This document shows, one piece after another, positions 7,320-15,731 of a DNA stretch of 34,457 nt. How positions within the stretch are numbered: position 1 is the stretch's first letter; each line of letters begins with the position of its first letter. The position numbers were made by a program, and so were the translations under genes. The stretch comes from Bacteroidaceae bacterium (GTDB lineage: Bacteria > Bacteroidota > Bacteroidia > Bacteroidales > Bacteroidaceae), in contig JAKSLM010000031.1 in the NCBI GenBank assembly GCA_024401225.1, forward strand, positions 1 through 34,457, written 5' to 3'. Below the pieces are notes generated by a model, which worked only from the letters and a program-made list of their open reading frames with translations, made no database searches and was not told the DNA's origin.

Positions 7320-9317
7320 ATGAAAATCTACAATCGAATAGCAGCATTGCTCCTCTGCTCGCTTGTATGCATGGCATCACAAGCCAGGGATTATGTAGTA
7401 ACCTCTCCTGATGGCCATCTAAAGGCCACAGTAAGTGACAACGAACGGATCGAATGGGCAATCACACGCGACGATGTGACCGTACTTGCACCTTCTGCCA
7501 TCAGCATCCGCACCACAACAGGCAGCTGGGGCGTGAAAACACGTGTACAGAAGGCTCGCCAGCGCAGCATCAACGAGACAATAACCACGGTGGCCTACAA
7601 ACGTGCTGTAGTGAATCATCGTTGCAACGAGTTGACGCTCGACTGCAATGGTGAATTCAACCTCATAGTACGTGCTTACGACGATGGTTGTGCCTACCGT
7701 CTCGTCAGCAAGGTTGGCAAGATGCTGACTGTTGTCAGCGAATCGCCCGAATTCTCTTTCACAGGCGATTACAAGGCGTTCATACCTTATGTCAATGATA
7801 ACCGTGGAGGCGAGCGATACTGCTATAGTTTTGAGTCATACTATGATGAGCAGAAGCTATCAGCCATGTATCCCGACTCGATTGCCATCACGCCCCTTGC
7901 CGTCTGCCTGCCAAGTGGCATGAAGGCCGTAGTGATGGAAACCAGCGTGGAGGACTATCCAGGCATGTTCCTATATCGTGGCAATCAGTCACCTGCCAAT
8001 ACGCTGCAGAGTGACTTCGCACCGCTCCCCCTCGAAACGGTTGTTGGCGGTTTCGACCGACTCAATCTCGTTCCTACCAAGCGTGCCGACTACATCGCCC
8101 GCATACAGAAGAAACAGGCGCTGCCTTGGCGACTGGTACTAGTCACTAAGGCCGATACCGAACTGCTCAATACCGATACTCCTTACTGTCTGGCTCCTGC
8201 CTGCCGACTCACCGACACCTCATGGATCACCCCCGGCAAGGTGGCATGGGACTGGTGGAACGACTGGAACATCTCGGGTGTCGATTTCCATGCTGGCATC
8301 AATACCCGTACCTATAAGCACTACATCGACTTTGCGCAGAAGAATGGTCTGGAGTACATCATCGTGGACGAAGGTTGGAGCAGCCAGGAGGACCTGCTGC
8401 AATACAGCAACGACGAACTCAGCATCCCTGAGCTCGTGGCATACGGCAAGGAGCGCAATGTGGGCGTGATACTGTGGAGCTCGTGGCGCAATCTGATCAA
8501 GGATCTTGAGCGCAACATGAGTCATTATGCTGCTGCAGGAGTCAAAGGTTTCAAGATTGATTTCTTCGATCGTGATGACTACGAAGTCATCCACTCTAGC
8601 TACGAGATCGCTGCCGCAGCAGCCAAGCACCATCTGCTGGTGGATTATCATGGTTTGAAACCTAACGGTGTGCAGCGTGCTTATCCTAATGTAGTCAACT
8701 TCGAGGGTGTCAAGGGCTTGGAAAACTGTAAGTGGGAGCCTCGCGATGGCAATGGGCCTGTGCACGACATGCCTCGCTACGACGTTTCCATCCCTTACCT
8801 GCGCATGCTCCCAGGACCACTCGATTATACTCCTGGTGCCATGCTCAATGCTACACGCGATCATTTCTTCGGCAATAATAGTCACCCTATGAGCCAGGGA
8901 ACCCGCGTACACCAGATGGCGATGTACACCATCTTCGAAGCCCCTTTGCAGATGTTGGCTGACAGTCCTACGCACTATGAGCGGAACCAGGAGTGCACCA
9001 CCTTCATAGCTGCCGTGCCTACCACCTTCGACGAGACCATTCCTCTGGCAGGCGAGATGGGCGAATACGTGGCCATTGCTAGACGCAAGGGCAGCACTTG
9101 GTATGTAGCAGCCATGAACAACTGGACGGCTCGCGACCTCACCATCGACCTCTCGAAGTTTCTCACAGCCGAGATGGCCATGGACAGCTTCGCCGATGGC
9201 ATCAATGCCCAGCGTGAGGCTACCGACTACAAGCATGTGAGTCGCAAGGTCACTCCCACCGAGAAGCTTAACATCCATCTTGCTCCTGCCGGGGGGTGGA
9301 CAGCAATCTTCCATTAG
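7320..9317 (+). CDS. glycoside hydrolase family 97 (alpha-galactosidase/alpha-glucosidase), secreted
   Basis: 665 aa from the ATG at 7320, which begins the signal peptide MKIYNRIAALLLCSLVCMASQA; an in-frame ATG at 7296 overlaps the SDR stop and would add eight residues. An N-terminal beta-supersandwich (about 25-270) precedes the TIM barrel, marked by KVAWDWWNDWN, EYIIVDEGWS and GFKIDFFDRDD. Asp414 in the last motif sits where the nucleophile of retaining GH97 alpha-galactosidases is found, and Glu462 in NFEGVKG is a candidate acid/base. The length is close to the ~660-aa retaining enzymes and shorter than SusB (~740), so alpha-galactosidase is somewhat favoured. It would act in the periplasm on oligosaccharides. 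Third gene of the four-gene unit. Confidence 0.92.
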   Translation: MKIYNRIAALLLCSLVCMASQARDYVVTSPDGHLKATVSDNERIEWAITRDDVTVLAPSAISIRTTTGSWGVKTRVQKARQRSINETITTVAYKRAVVNHRCNELTLDCNGEFNLIVRAYDDGCAYRLVSKVGKMLTVVSESPEFSFTGDYKAFIPYVNDNRGGERYCYSFESYYDEQKLSAMYPDSIAITPLAVCLPSGMKAVVMETSVEDYPGMFLYRGNQSPANTLQSDFAPLPLETVVGGFDRLNLVPTKRADYIARIQKKQALPWRLVLVTKADTELLNTDTPYCLAPACRLTDTSWITPGKVAWDWWNDWNISGVDFHAGINTRTYKHYIDFAQKNGLEYIIVDEGWSSQEDLLQYSNDELSIPELVAYGKERNVGVILWSSWRNLIKDLERNMSHYAAAGVKGFKIDFFDRDDYEVIHSSYEIAAAAAKHHLLVDYHGLKPNGVQRAYPNVVNFEGVKGLENCKWEPRDGNGPVHDMPRYDVSIPYLRMLPGPLDYTPGAMLNATRDHFFGNNSHPMSQGTRVHQMAMYTIFEAPLQMLADSPTHYERNQECTTFIAAVPTTFDETIPLAGEMGEYVAIARRKGSTWYVAAMNNWTARDLTIDLSKFLTAEMAMDSFADGINAQREATDYKHVSRKVTPTEKLNIHLAPAGGWTAIFH

Positions 9318-9345
9318 TGAAACACTTGTCGCTTCCTATTAAGTA

Positions 9346-10296
9346 ATGAAACAACTCTATCGTCTCTCATCATTCATCGCAACCAATATCACAGCAGTCG
9401 TGTTGCTGGTAACGGCAATGGCGCTGTTCGTTCCCAGTTCGTTCCTCTGGATCAGCTCCTCAAGCATCACGCCCATGCTGGGTGTTGTAATGTTCGGAAT
9501 GGGATTGACCCTCAAGCCCAGCGACTTCAAGCCCGTTCTGATGCGCCCTAAGGACATCATCATAGGCGAGTTGGCACAGTTCCTTGTCATGCCATTGGTA
9601 GCATGGCTGTTGTGCAAAATGCTGCAGCTACCCACCGACCTTGCCCTTGGAGTCATACTCGTAGGGTGCTGTCCTGGTGGCACGGCAAGCAATGTCATCT
9701 GCTATCTTGCCAAGGGCGACATTGCACTCAGCGTAGCCATGACAGGTGTCTCCACACTCCTTGCACCAGTCGTTACTCCTGCACTCGTATATCTGCTTGC
9801 AGGCAAAGAAGTTGCCGTCGACATGATGGGTATGTTTCTCAGCATAGTAGAGGTGGTTATCGTTCCGATTGTCCTGGGATTGGCAGCAAACAAGTACCTG
9901 AGCCGTTTCACCGAACGAGTTACACCGCTGCTGCCTATGGTCTCCACGCTTGCCATCGCAACCATCATTGGCACCATCGTGTCGCACAACTCTGCCAATA
10001 TCCTGTCATGCAGTCTTTTGGTAGGTGTTGCAGTCATCCTTCACAACATCCTTGGCCTCACTCTTGGCTACGCTGCAAGTAGGTTGTTGGGCTTGCCACA
10101 TGACAAGCGGATAGCCATCTCCATCGAGGTAGGCATGCAGAACTCAGGACTTGCTTCCTCACTTGCTGCCACCCACTTCGCCATGTTCCCTCTCGCAGCA
10201 GTACCAGGCGCCATCTTCTCCACGTGGCATAATTTCTCGGGAAGCATAGCGGCATCCATATTCAAGAAATTATCTCAAAGTGAACACTCCGTATAG
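9346..10296 (+). CDS. BASS-family (bile acid:sodium symporter-like) transporter
   Basis: 316 aa, about nine to ten hydrophobic helices. The family signature is GCCPGGTASNVICYLAKGD at roughly 106-124, in the Na+-binding crossover region, and the early motif MFGMGLTLKPSDF is also typical. Bacterial members import organic anions with sodium (bile acids, pantothenate/pantoate, 2-oxo acids); the substrate here is unknown. Last gene of the unit, starting 28 bases after the GH97 stop. Its last 27 bases overlap, in the opposite direction, the 3' end of the repeat protein at 10270. Confidence 0.9.
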   Translation: MKQLYRLSSFIATNITAVVLLVTAMALFVPSSFLWISSSSITPMLGVVMFGMGLTLKPSDFKPVLMRPKDIIIGELAQFLVMPLVAWLLCKMLQLPTDLALGVILVGCCPGGTASNVICYLAKGDIALSVAMTGVSTLLAPVVTPALVYLLAGKEVAVDMMGMFLSIVEVVIVPIVLGLAANKYLSRFTERVTPLLPMVSTLAIATIIGTIVSHNSANILSCSLLVGVAVILHNILGLTLGYAASRLLGLPHDKRIAISIEVGMQNSGLASSLAATHFAMFPLAAVPGAIFSTWHNFSGSIAASIFKKLSQSEHSV

Positions 10297-10671
10297 GAAC
10301 ACCAATGCAAGTATATTGTTTGGTACACCCTTCGCTCTGCCTATCATCGATCCTGACCTATCATAGATGGTTTCATTGCTGATGCTACCGATGTGTGAAC
10401 CGCTTCTGTCATAGTATCGTCCATCTTTGCCATAGCCCATGTAGCTACCTGAGCGGTCATAGAACTTACCGTCTTTCGTGTAGCCCATGTAGCTGCCGGA
10501 GCGATTGTACCATTTGTCCGACTCTATTTTGCCCTCGTACGAGCCGGAACGATTGTAAAACTTCCCATTGTCATATTTCCCTATTGAAGCCCCTGAACGG
10601 TCATAGATCTGCTGACCGTATGCCATCATAGGGAATAAAAATAATAGCAGCAAATGTTTGATCTTATTCAT
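10270..10671 (-). CDS. secreted protein of six exact 16-residue YDRSG repeats
   Basis: 133 aa: a signal peptide (1-19, MNKIKHLLLLFLFPMMAYG), then six in-register 16-residue repeats at 23-115, each starting Tyr-Asp/Asn-Arg-Ser-Gly with Gly at position 9, for example YDRSGSYMGYGKDGRY. A hydrophobic tail VPNNILALVFLYGVF (116-130) may anchor it or complete the fold. The pattern resembles the small beta-strand 'beta-flower'/WG-like repeat proteins of Bacteroidetes; that assignment is inferred from the aromatic-Asp-x-x-Gly spacing only. The repeat DNA is at about 10327-10605. The C-terminus overlaps the BASS gene tail to tail by 27 bases. Function unknown. Confidence 0.8.
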   Translation of the reverse strand: MNKIKHLLLLFLFPMMAYGQQIYDRSGASIGKYDNGKFYNRSGSYEGKIESDKWYNRSGSYMGYTKDGKFYDRSGSYMGYGKDGRYYDRSGSHIGSISNETIYDRSGSMIGRAKGVPNNILALVFLYGVFTLR

Positions 10672-10753
10672 ATCAATGTTGTTTGGTAAACATGCTGTGT
10701 CCTAAATGGTTAATGAATTATGATGTATAAATCTATTATGTCAGGATTTATAA

Positions 10754-11179
10754 CTATGTAATTATATTCAATGCATCTTCAAGTATCTTCTTGTGGTCAA
10801 AAGCAAGATCGGGGAGATTACGGAGATCCCACCATCGTGCTTGCCTGGCATCATCCTGTCCCTTTACTGGCAGTTCATCCTCCACCATCATCAGGTAGGC
10901 AACTGACAGCGTCCTGCCTCGTGGATCACGATCCACGTCCGAGTAGCACCCGATCTGCTTCGCCTCGTTCAACAGCAGCCCCGTCTCTTCCTCCAGTTCT
11001 CTTAGCGCACATTGCTCCGTTGTCTCATCCATGTTCATGAATCCGCCGGGCATGGCCCAGCAGCCCTTGAAGGGCTCGCCACCCCGCTCTATGAGCAGAA
11101 CCTTGCGTGGCTCCTTTTGCGTTATGACCACAGCGTCAGCAGTGACCGCTGGTCTTGGATATTTATATTCGTAACTCAT
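10754..11179 (-). CDS. Nudix hydrolase
   Basis: 141 aa from the ATG at 11177-11179; the longer frame from 11251 crosses the promoter and is rejected. The Nudix box GX5EX7REUXEEXGU is complete (GFMNMDE, then RELEEETGL), preceded by WAMPGG. The start YEYKYPRPAVTADAVV is typical of ADP-ribose/NUDT or MutT-like members. The enzyme hydrolyses a nucleoside diphosphate linked to another group with Mg2+; the sugar-nucleotide or ADP-ribose substrate is not resolved. Unlike NrtR, no C-terminal winged helix follows. It has its own promoter and lies 82 bases upstream of the repeat-protein gene. Confidence 0.9.
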   Translation of the reverse strand: MSYEYKYPRPAVTADAVVITQKEPRKVLLIERGGEPFKGCWAMPGGFMNMDETTEQCALRELEEETGLLLNEAKQIGCYSDVDRDPRGRTLSVAYLMMVEDELPVKGQDDARQARWWDLRNLPDLAFDHKKILEDALNIIT

Positions 11180-11220
11180 GGTAATGTATATTGTGAATGC
11201 TTCACATAGTAATGTTACTG

Positions 11221-11251
11221 CAAATATATATAAAAAATCTGATAAAAACAA
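11221..11251 (-). promoter_or_regulatory. promoter for the Nudix gene
   Basis: On the minus strand TTG (11251-11249), a 20-base spacer and TATATTTG (11228-11221) match the consensus; leader about 35 bases. Confidence 0.7.
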
Positions 11252-11655
11252 GAAAACAAACGATTTTTACTATAATTGCTCCGAAAAAAGTCTAGAATCA
11301 TATACAATTTCTATAAATAACTTCACGTCAAATTATACGTATACATGTTTTACTTTTCAAGAAATTATTTGAAATTTTATAGAAAAGTTACTATTTATTA
11401 AGTAAATAATAAAGAGATTCATGTTATGGCAAATAGGAAAAAGTCAAAGTTCAAGATTATAAACAAAAGTTATAACCAAAACATAGATATAGAAACTTTT
11501 AGACCACAAAAAATGAAATAATAAACAATTAACAACTCAAGAGGTAATTAATTCCATGTTTAAAGATAATTTGCTAATAGCATAAAAAGTAGAACCCAGT
11601 GATAGGGGGGCTTTTCTCTTTTGTGAGTTGGTGCCAAATTGTATATAATTGTCTG
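11252..11655. other. AT-rich intergenic region without a gene
   Basis: About 400 bases, clearly richer in A/T than the genes around it, between the Nudix promoter and the GH51 terminator. No frame with coding character, no TAnnTTTG element serving a gene, and no long inverted repeat was seen. It separates two minus-strand units. Confidence 0.6.
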
Positions 11656-11692
11656 GAAAAAAGAAGCGGGAAGCAATGGTGCTTCCCGTTTC
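11656..11692 (-). terminator. intrinsic terminator after GH51
   Basis: A 13-bp stem (11663-11675 with 11680-11692, one G-U pair) with a 4-base loop is followed on the minus strand by a U-rich run (11662-11656). It lies five bases after the GH51 stop. Confidence 0.85.
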
Positions 11693-11697
11693 TGGTT

Positions 11698-14241
11698 TTA
11701 TCTGACGATGGTCAGTACTCCTGCTGAGTAAGGTTCGACCCTTAGGTTGTAGGCTTTTCCGGTAGGTGGCAGGGTGAGGTGCTTGAGCGATACGGCATCC
11801 TTCTTCTCCATCGTGTTGCCGATCATGAGGTCGCCTGGGGCGAAGTAGTCGTAGGCGGCATCGGTAGCTGCTGGCCATGTACTGTGGAGGGCGAGGGTGT
11901 AGGCTTTGTCGGTAGGGTTGACGACCTTCACGATGACGTGCTTGCCGTCCTCCGACATGGTGGTGACGACGTTGAGCTCGCCTGTGTCGCCCGTGTAGGA
12001 GAGGAGGTAGCGGGAGAAGTGGTCGTACCAGAGGTCGGCGACCTGATAGTTAGGTGCGACGTAAACGTCCTTGTAGTCGAAATTGATGAAGGCGTTGTTC
12101 CAGTCGGGCGAGTCGGTGCGGCGGATGAAGAGGGCTGCCGCGCCCATTGCCACTACGTCCTTTGTCTCGCACATGTTGAGGAAGCCTCCGGCAAAGAGGC
12201 CGGTGCGCCAATCCTGGCTGTTGAGGTTCCACTCGGAGATGAAGAGCTTGATGTTGGGGTTTGGGCTCTTGGCTATCATGTCGGCATAGCGGTCGTACAT
12301 CTTGCCAAGGTTGATAGGGCCGCTTGCGTAGCCGTTCTGCTGCTCGTAGTGGTGGAGGCTGAGGTAGTCGAAGTAGTGGCCCGAACGGTTGATGAATGCT
12401 TCGTCCTCCTGGAATCCGCCACACGCTATGATCTTGATGGATGGGTCGATGCGTCGCATTGCCTCGGAGTAGCGGCGCACGCATTTCTCATACTTCTCGA
12501 TGCCCATCTCCCACATCTCGTTGTCGATCTCCCAGTACTTGACGTTGTATGGCTCTGGGTGGCCATTGGCTGCACGCTTGGCTCCCCACACGCCTGTGGA
12601 TGGCTCGTTGCAGTAGCGGAGCCAGTTGAGTGCATTCTCCATGATGGCGTCTGCCTCGCTGTCGGGGCGCTCGAATCCTACGCTGACGACGAGTACCGGT
12701 TCGGAGTTGACCTCGCGGCAGAAGCGGAGGAACTCGTCGGTTCCGAAGCAGTTCTGGTCGTAATCCATCCACATCCAGTGATCCCAGCGGCGACGCTGCT
12801 CCTGAGGCCCGATGCCCCAGCGCCAGTCGTACTGTGCCACGTAGCCGCCTCCCGGCCATCGCATACAGGTAGGGTGGAGCTGCTTGACGGTGTTGAAGAT
12901 GTCGGGACGGAAGCCACCGAGGGCCTTGCCCGATGCGGTAGTCATGCTTGCCTCGTCGACCTGGATGGTGCCGCCCTCCACGCAGATGGCGAAGTCGGCA
13001 TCGCCATTGTAGGTGTCGGATGTAAGCTCGAACTCGTATTTCTTCCATTCGCTGCCTGGGGTGCCAAGCACCTGCTGTGCAATGACTTGATTGCCACTAC
13101 GGAGGACCACGGTGAGTGTTCCATTGCCCTTGGCATGGATGTAGCCGAGGTATTTCTCACCTGCCACGATGCGCGCCACAGGGCCCTGGGTGAGGCCTGA
13201 TACGGATTGCGAGGTGATGCGCTGTGAGTAGTTCATATTGACGGCATCGCCCTTCACCATCTGGAACTCGCCATGGCCGAAACTCTTCCACTGTGGGGCG
13301 ACGGCTGGTATCTGCACGTCCTTTGGCAATCCGGCAAAGAGTGTCTGCTTGCCGCCTGCCGATGTGACCTTGATGTTGCGGTAGAGGGCTTCTGTGTAGT
13401 TCACCCAGAAGGTGATGTCGTTCTTGCCCGCAGCATCGAGCTTGTTGTAGGAGAGTATCTGCTTGCCATCGTAGTATACTTTGGCTACACGTCCCCGGCA
13501 GCTGATGCGTACCTTGTGCCAATCCTGGTTCTCGTTGATCTGCTTCTGGTTGGCTATGGTCTTCACGAGAGGCTCGAGGGTCTTGAACTTGCGTGTGCGC
13601 CCGCGCATGTCCACTTCCTTTTCAATCATGGTAGAGATGGAGAAGTTGGGGGCGTTCTCGCCCTTCATCAAGGCTTCGCGTGCCTTGGCCAGTTCTTCGT
13701 TGCGGCGCATTTCTTCGGTTTGTGCCACGGCGAGCGAGCGTACCTCGTAGTATGGATTGTGCATGCGGAAGAAGTAGGGTGTGCCATCGGCCTTGTTCTT
13801 GAACGCAAAGCGTATGTCCATAAGTCCGCCGCTCCACGCTCTGCGAGCCAGACGATAGGAGCGCCAGTTGACGTCGAACGTGATGTCGTAGTCGTCGCCA
13901 TCGATGGCCGTGATGCTGATGGGTTGCTCGTAGCGGGTAGGGGAGTGAAGCACCTGATCGTCGTCGGCAAACCATCCGTCGAAGTATCCGTCACGAGGCG
14001 CGATGCCTGGATAGTGCTCGGGTTCGAACGAGCGCTCGAAGAGCAGCTCCTGCCATACGCCGTTGTTGGCCGAGAAGTATATGTGTTCAAACAGCTGGCC
14101 GTAGAGCATTGGGTCGATCATGCCGCTTGGGCGGCTGCTGTCGATGGTGATGGACTTGCTGAGGGCTGCATCCTGGGCATTGATGGCTGTGGTAGCAAGG
14201 CTGAGGGCTGCTGCCATCGATAGTCGTCGTAAAAGTCTCAT
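11698..14241 (-). CDS. alpha-L-arabinofuranosidase, GH51, with large N-terminal insertion
   Basis: 847 aa, longer than the ~500-aa minimal GH51. Signal peptide 1-22 (ALSLATTAINA before Q). The family start SGMIDPMLYGQLFEHIYFS (39-57) is followed by about 380 inserted residues: a concanavalin-like/laminin-G type sandwich (roughly 110-300) and a carbohydrate-binding-like domain (about 310-435). The barrel resumes at MRWPGGGYVAQYDW (460-473). Glu575 in WEIDNEMW is the acid/base and Glu670 in FISEWN the nucleophile. The C-terminal ~170 residues form the beta-sandwich. It removes arabinose side chains from arabinoxylan or arabinan in the periplasm or outside. No TAnnTTTG element lies in the 56 bases between its start and the kinase terminator, so its promoter is unclear. 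Confidence 0.95.
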   Translation of the reverse strand: MRLLRRLSMAAALSLATTAINAQDAALSKSITIDSSRPSGMIDPMLYGQLFEHIYFSANNGVWQELLFERSFEPEHYPGIAPRDGYFDGWFADDDQVLHSPTRYEQPISITAIDGDDYDITFDVNWRSYRLARRAWSGGLMDIRFAFKNKADGTPYFFRMHNPYYEVRSLAVAQTEEMRRNEELAKAREALMKGENAPNFSISTMIEKEVDMRGRTRKFKTLEPLVKTIANQKQINENQDWHKVRISCRGRVAKVYYDGKQILSYNKLDAAGKNDITFWVNYTEALYRNIKVTSAGGKQTLFAGLPKDVQIPAVAPQWKSFGHGEFQMVKGDAVNMNYSQRITSQSVSGLTQGPVARIVAGEKYLGYIHAKGNGTLTVVLRSGNQVIAQQVLGTPGSEWKKYEFELTSDTYNGDADFAICVEGGTIQVDEASMTTASGKALGGFRPDIFNTVKQLHPTCMRWPGGGYVAQYDWRWGIGPQEQRRRWDHWMWMDYDQNCFGTDEFLRFCREVNSEPVLVVSVGFERPDSEADAIMENALNWLRYCNEPSTGVWGAKRAANGHPEPYNVKYWEIDNEMWEMGIEKYEKCVRRYSEAMRRIDPSIKIIACGGFQEDEAFINRSGHYFDYLSLHHYEQQNGYASGPINLGKMYDRYADMIAKSPNPNIKLFISEWNLNSQDWRTGLFAGGFLNMCETKDVVAMGAAALFIRRTDSPDWNNAFINFDYKDVYVAPNYQVADLWYDHFSRYLLSYTGDTGELNVVTTMSEDGKHVIVKVVNPTDKAYTLALHSTWPAATDAAYDYFAPGDLMIGNTMEKKDAVSLKHLTLPPTGKAYNLRVEPYSAGVLTIVR

Positions 14242-14293
14242 GTTGCAGATTTTGTTTTTGTGTATAGGTTAGTATTCTATCGTTCGTCCTTAT

Positions 14294-14334
14294 AAAAAAG
14301 CAAGTGCTGCTACATGGCGTAGCAGCACTTGCTT
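14294..14334 (-). terminator. strong intrinsic terminator after the histidine kinase
   Basis: A perfect 16-bp stem (14298-14313 with 14319-14334) with a 5-base loop, followed on the minus strand by six U residues. It sits between the kinase stop (14372) and the GH51 start (14241). Confidence 0.9.
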
Positions 14335-14371
14335 GTTATGTGGCTTATTGTCGGGAAAAGTCGGGGGTGGA

Positions 14372-15388
14372 TCAGATCTCGAATACGAAGCGTGCACCTG
14401 TAGTGTAGCTTGTGTCGAGATATACGCGACCCTTGAGGGCATTGGCGATGTTGCGACAGATGGTAAGTCCAAGTCCTGAACCCTGTCGGTAGGTGTCGAT
14501 GCGTGAGTAAGAGTCGAAGATTTCCTCTGCCTTTGATGGGTCGACACCGTTACCAGTGTCCTCCACGATGAATCGGACGCCGTTGGCCATTGACTCCACG
14601 TTGAGGGCGATGGTACCCTGCTTGGTGTGGTGGCAGGCGTTGGTGAGGAGGTTGGAGAGCACCTGCTTGGTGCGGTAGTAGTCGGTGTTGATGGTGAAGT
14701 CCTTGCGCAGAGGGTTGTTGTACACGAGCTGTACGCCCTCAGGCACCTGAAGCTTCACGAGGTCCATAGAGTCCTGGCAGATGTCGTGGAGCGAGCATGC
14801 GGCGATGTTCATCTTGTAGCGTCCCGTCTTGAGTTCGCTGATGTCGAGGATGTCGTCGATGAGCACCGAGAGGAACGAGGTGTTGTTGGTGATGATGCGT
14901 CGGTACTCCTCCTTCTCGGCGTCGTCAAGCAGGGTTGACATGACGGGGTCGGAGAGTATCTGTGCAAATCCGCAGATGGCGTTGAGCGGCGTACGGATCT
15001 CGTGGCTCATGTTCTGGATGAACACGGTCTTGATCTGGCTGGCGCGCTCTGCCTGCTCGAGCGAGATGATGAGCTCCTGATTGTGTATGCGTACCTTTTG
15101 GAGTGACTTCGAGCGGTAGTAGTAGATGATGATGAACACCAGGGCCACGAAAATCACGAATGCCGTGAGGGCGTAGTTCCACTTGCGGTCGGCAAGTATC
15201 TCTTCCTTCTCCATGCGCTCCTGTTCGAGCCATGCAGCGTTTTGAGCGGCCATGGCTGCAAGCGCGGCTGTGTCGTCGATACTGTCGGCCTGGAGCGAGT
15301 CGCTCTGGGCATGAAGGAGTGGTGTGCCTGTGAGCATCAGTACGAGGAGTATCGTTTTGATGATGTATGAATTTCTGAATAGTTTCAT
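14372..15388 (-). CDS. membrane sensor histidine kinase with minimal sensing region
   Basis: 338 aa. Signal-like helix 10-27, a short 43-residue exported segment (29-71) with no recognisable sensor domain, one membrane helix at 72-90, a linker coiled coil (about 93-117), then HisKA with the phospho-acceptor His129 in MSHEIRTPL and a HATPase_c domain with N box LLTNACHH (Asn250), G1 VEDTGNGVD and G2 GSGLGLTI. Catalytic motifs are complete; no receiver domain or DNA-binding domain is fused. The family phosphorylates a partner response regulator, but none is encoded in this window, so it is an orphan. GH51 lies 130 bases downstream beyond a strong terminator. In many Bacteroidetes relatives the exported part has TPR repeats; here they are missing. 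Confidence 0.9.
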   Translation of the reverse strand: MKLFRNSYIIKTILLVLMLTGTPLLHAQSDSLQADSIDDTAALAAMAAQNAAWLEQERMEKEEILADRKWNYALTAFVIFVALVFIIIYYYRSKSLQKVRIHNQELIISLEQAERASQIKTVFIQNMSHEIRTPLNAICGFAQILSDPVMSTLLDDAEKEEYRRIITNNTSFLSVLIDDILDISELKTGRYKMNIAACSLHDICQDSMDLVKLQVPEGVQLVYNNPLRKDFTINTDYYRTKQVLSNLLTNACHHTKQGTIALNVESMANGVRFIVEDTGNGVDPSKAEEIFDSYSRIDTYRQGSGLGLTICRNIANALKGRVYLDTSYTTGARFVFEI

Positions 15389-15641
15389 TTTTGTTTGATA
15401 GTATTTACTATGGTTAATTGATTAGAATGCAAAGATTCTACGCCACAAATTTATGAAAAAAGTATCTAACAAGGTGTCATATTCTCTCATTTATATTAAT
15501 AAAAGTAAAAAATAAGGGCAAAAAGTGTCGTAAAATGGCAAAATCGTTCCGTTTGCGTCGCATCTTTGTCATTCTTGGATGCGAGACGGGGCAAGTGTTT
15601 GTAAATATGTAAGGAGTGTTTGTACGTTTTGGAACTGCCTA
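15389..15641. other. intergenic region upstream of the kinase and pdxS
   Basis: About 250 bases without a gene. On the minus strand AATCTTTG (15437-15430) is one base off the -7 consensus and may serve the kinase. A weak 7-bp inverted repeat lies at 15558-15584. Nothing else was seen. Confidence 0.5.
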
Positions 15642-15672
15642 TTGCAAGTGTCAGCGGAAGTTCGTTACTTTG
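15642..15672 (+). promoter_or_regulatory. probable promoter for pdxS
   Basis: TTG at 15642-15644, a 20-base spacer and TTACTTTG at 15665-15672 (one mismatch to TAnnTTTG). Leader about 55 bases. Confidence 0.5.
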
Positions 15673-15731
15673 CAGCGGAAATCAATTTTCACTTAGATGC
15701 AAAACTTGTATAATCAAATATAAAGAACGAC

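Noticed and set aside
6292-7461. 389-codon minus-strand open frame opposite the SDR gene
   Set aside because: Composition rich in Cys, His and Ser, with no known motifs; it spans three real plus-strand genes.
8220-9314. 364-codon minus-strand open frame opposite GH97
   Set aside because: Antisense shadow of a clear GH97 gene; no family resemblance.
11779-13200. 473-codon plus-strand open frame opposite GH51
   Set aside because: It is the antisense shadow of the GH51 gene: Val/Leu-rich with no domain motif, while the opposite strand carries all GH51 active-site motifs.
15558-15584. 7-bp inverted repeat upstream of pdxS
   Set aside because: Short stem, long loop, no T-run and no known regulator site; likely chance.
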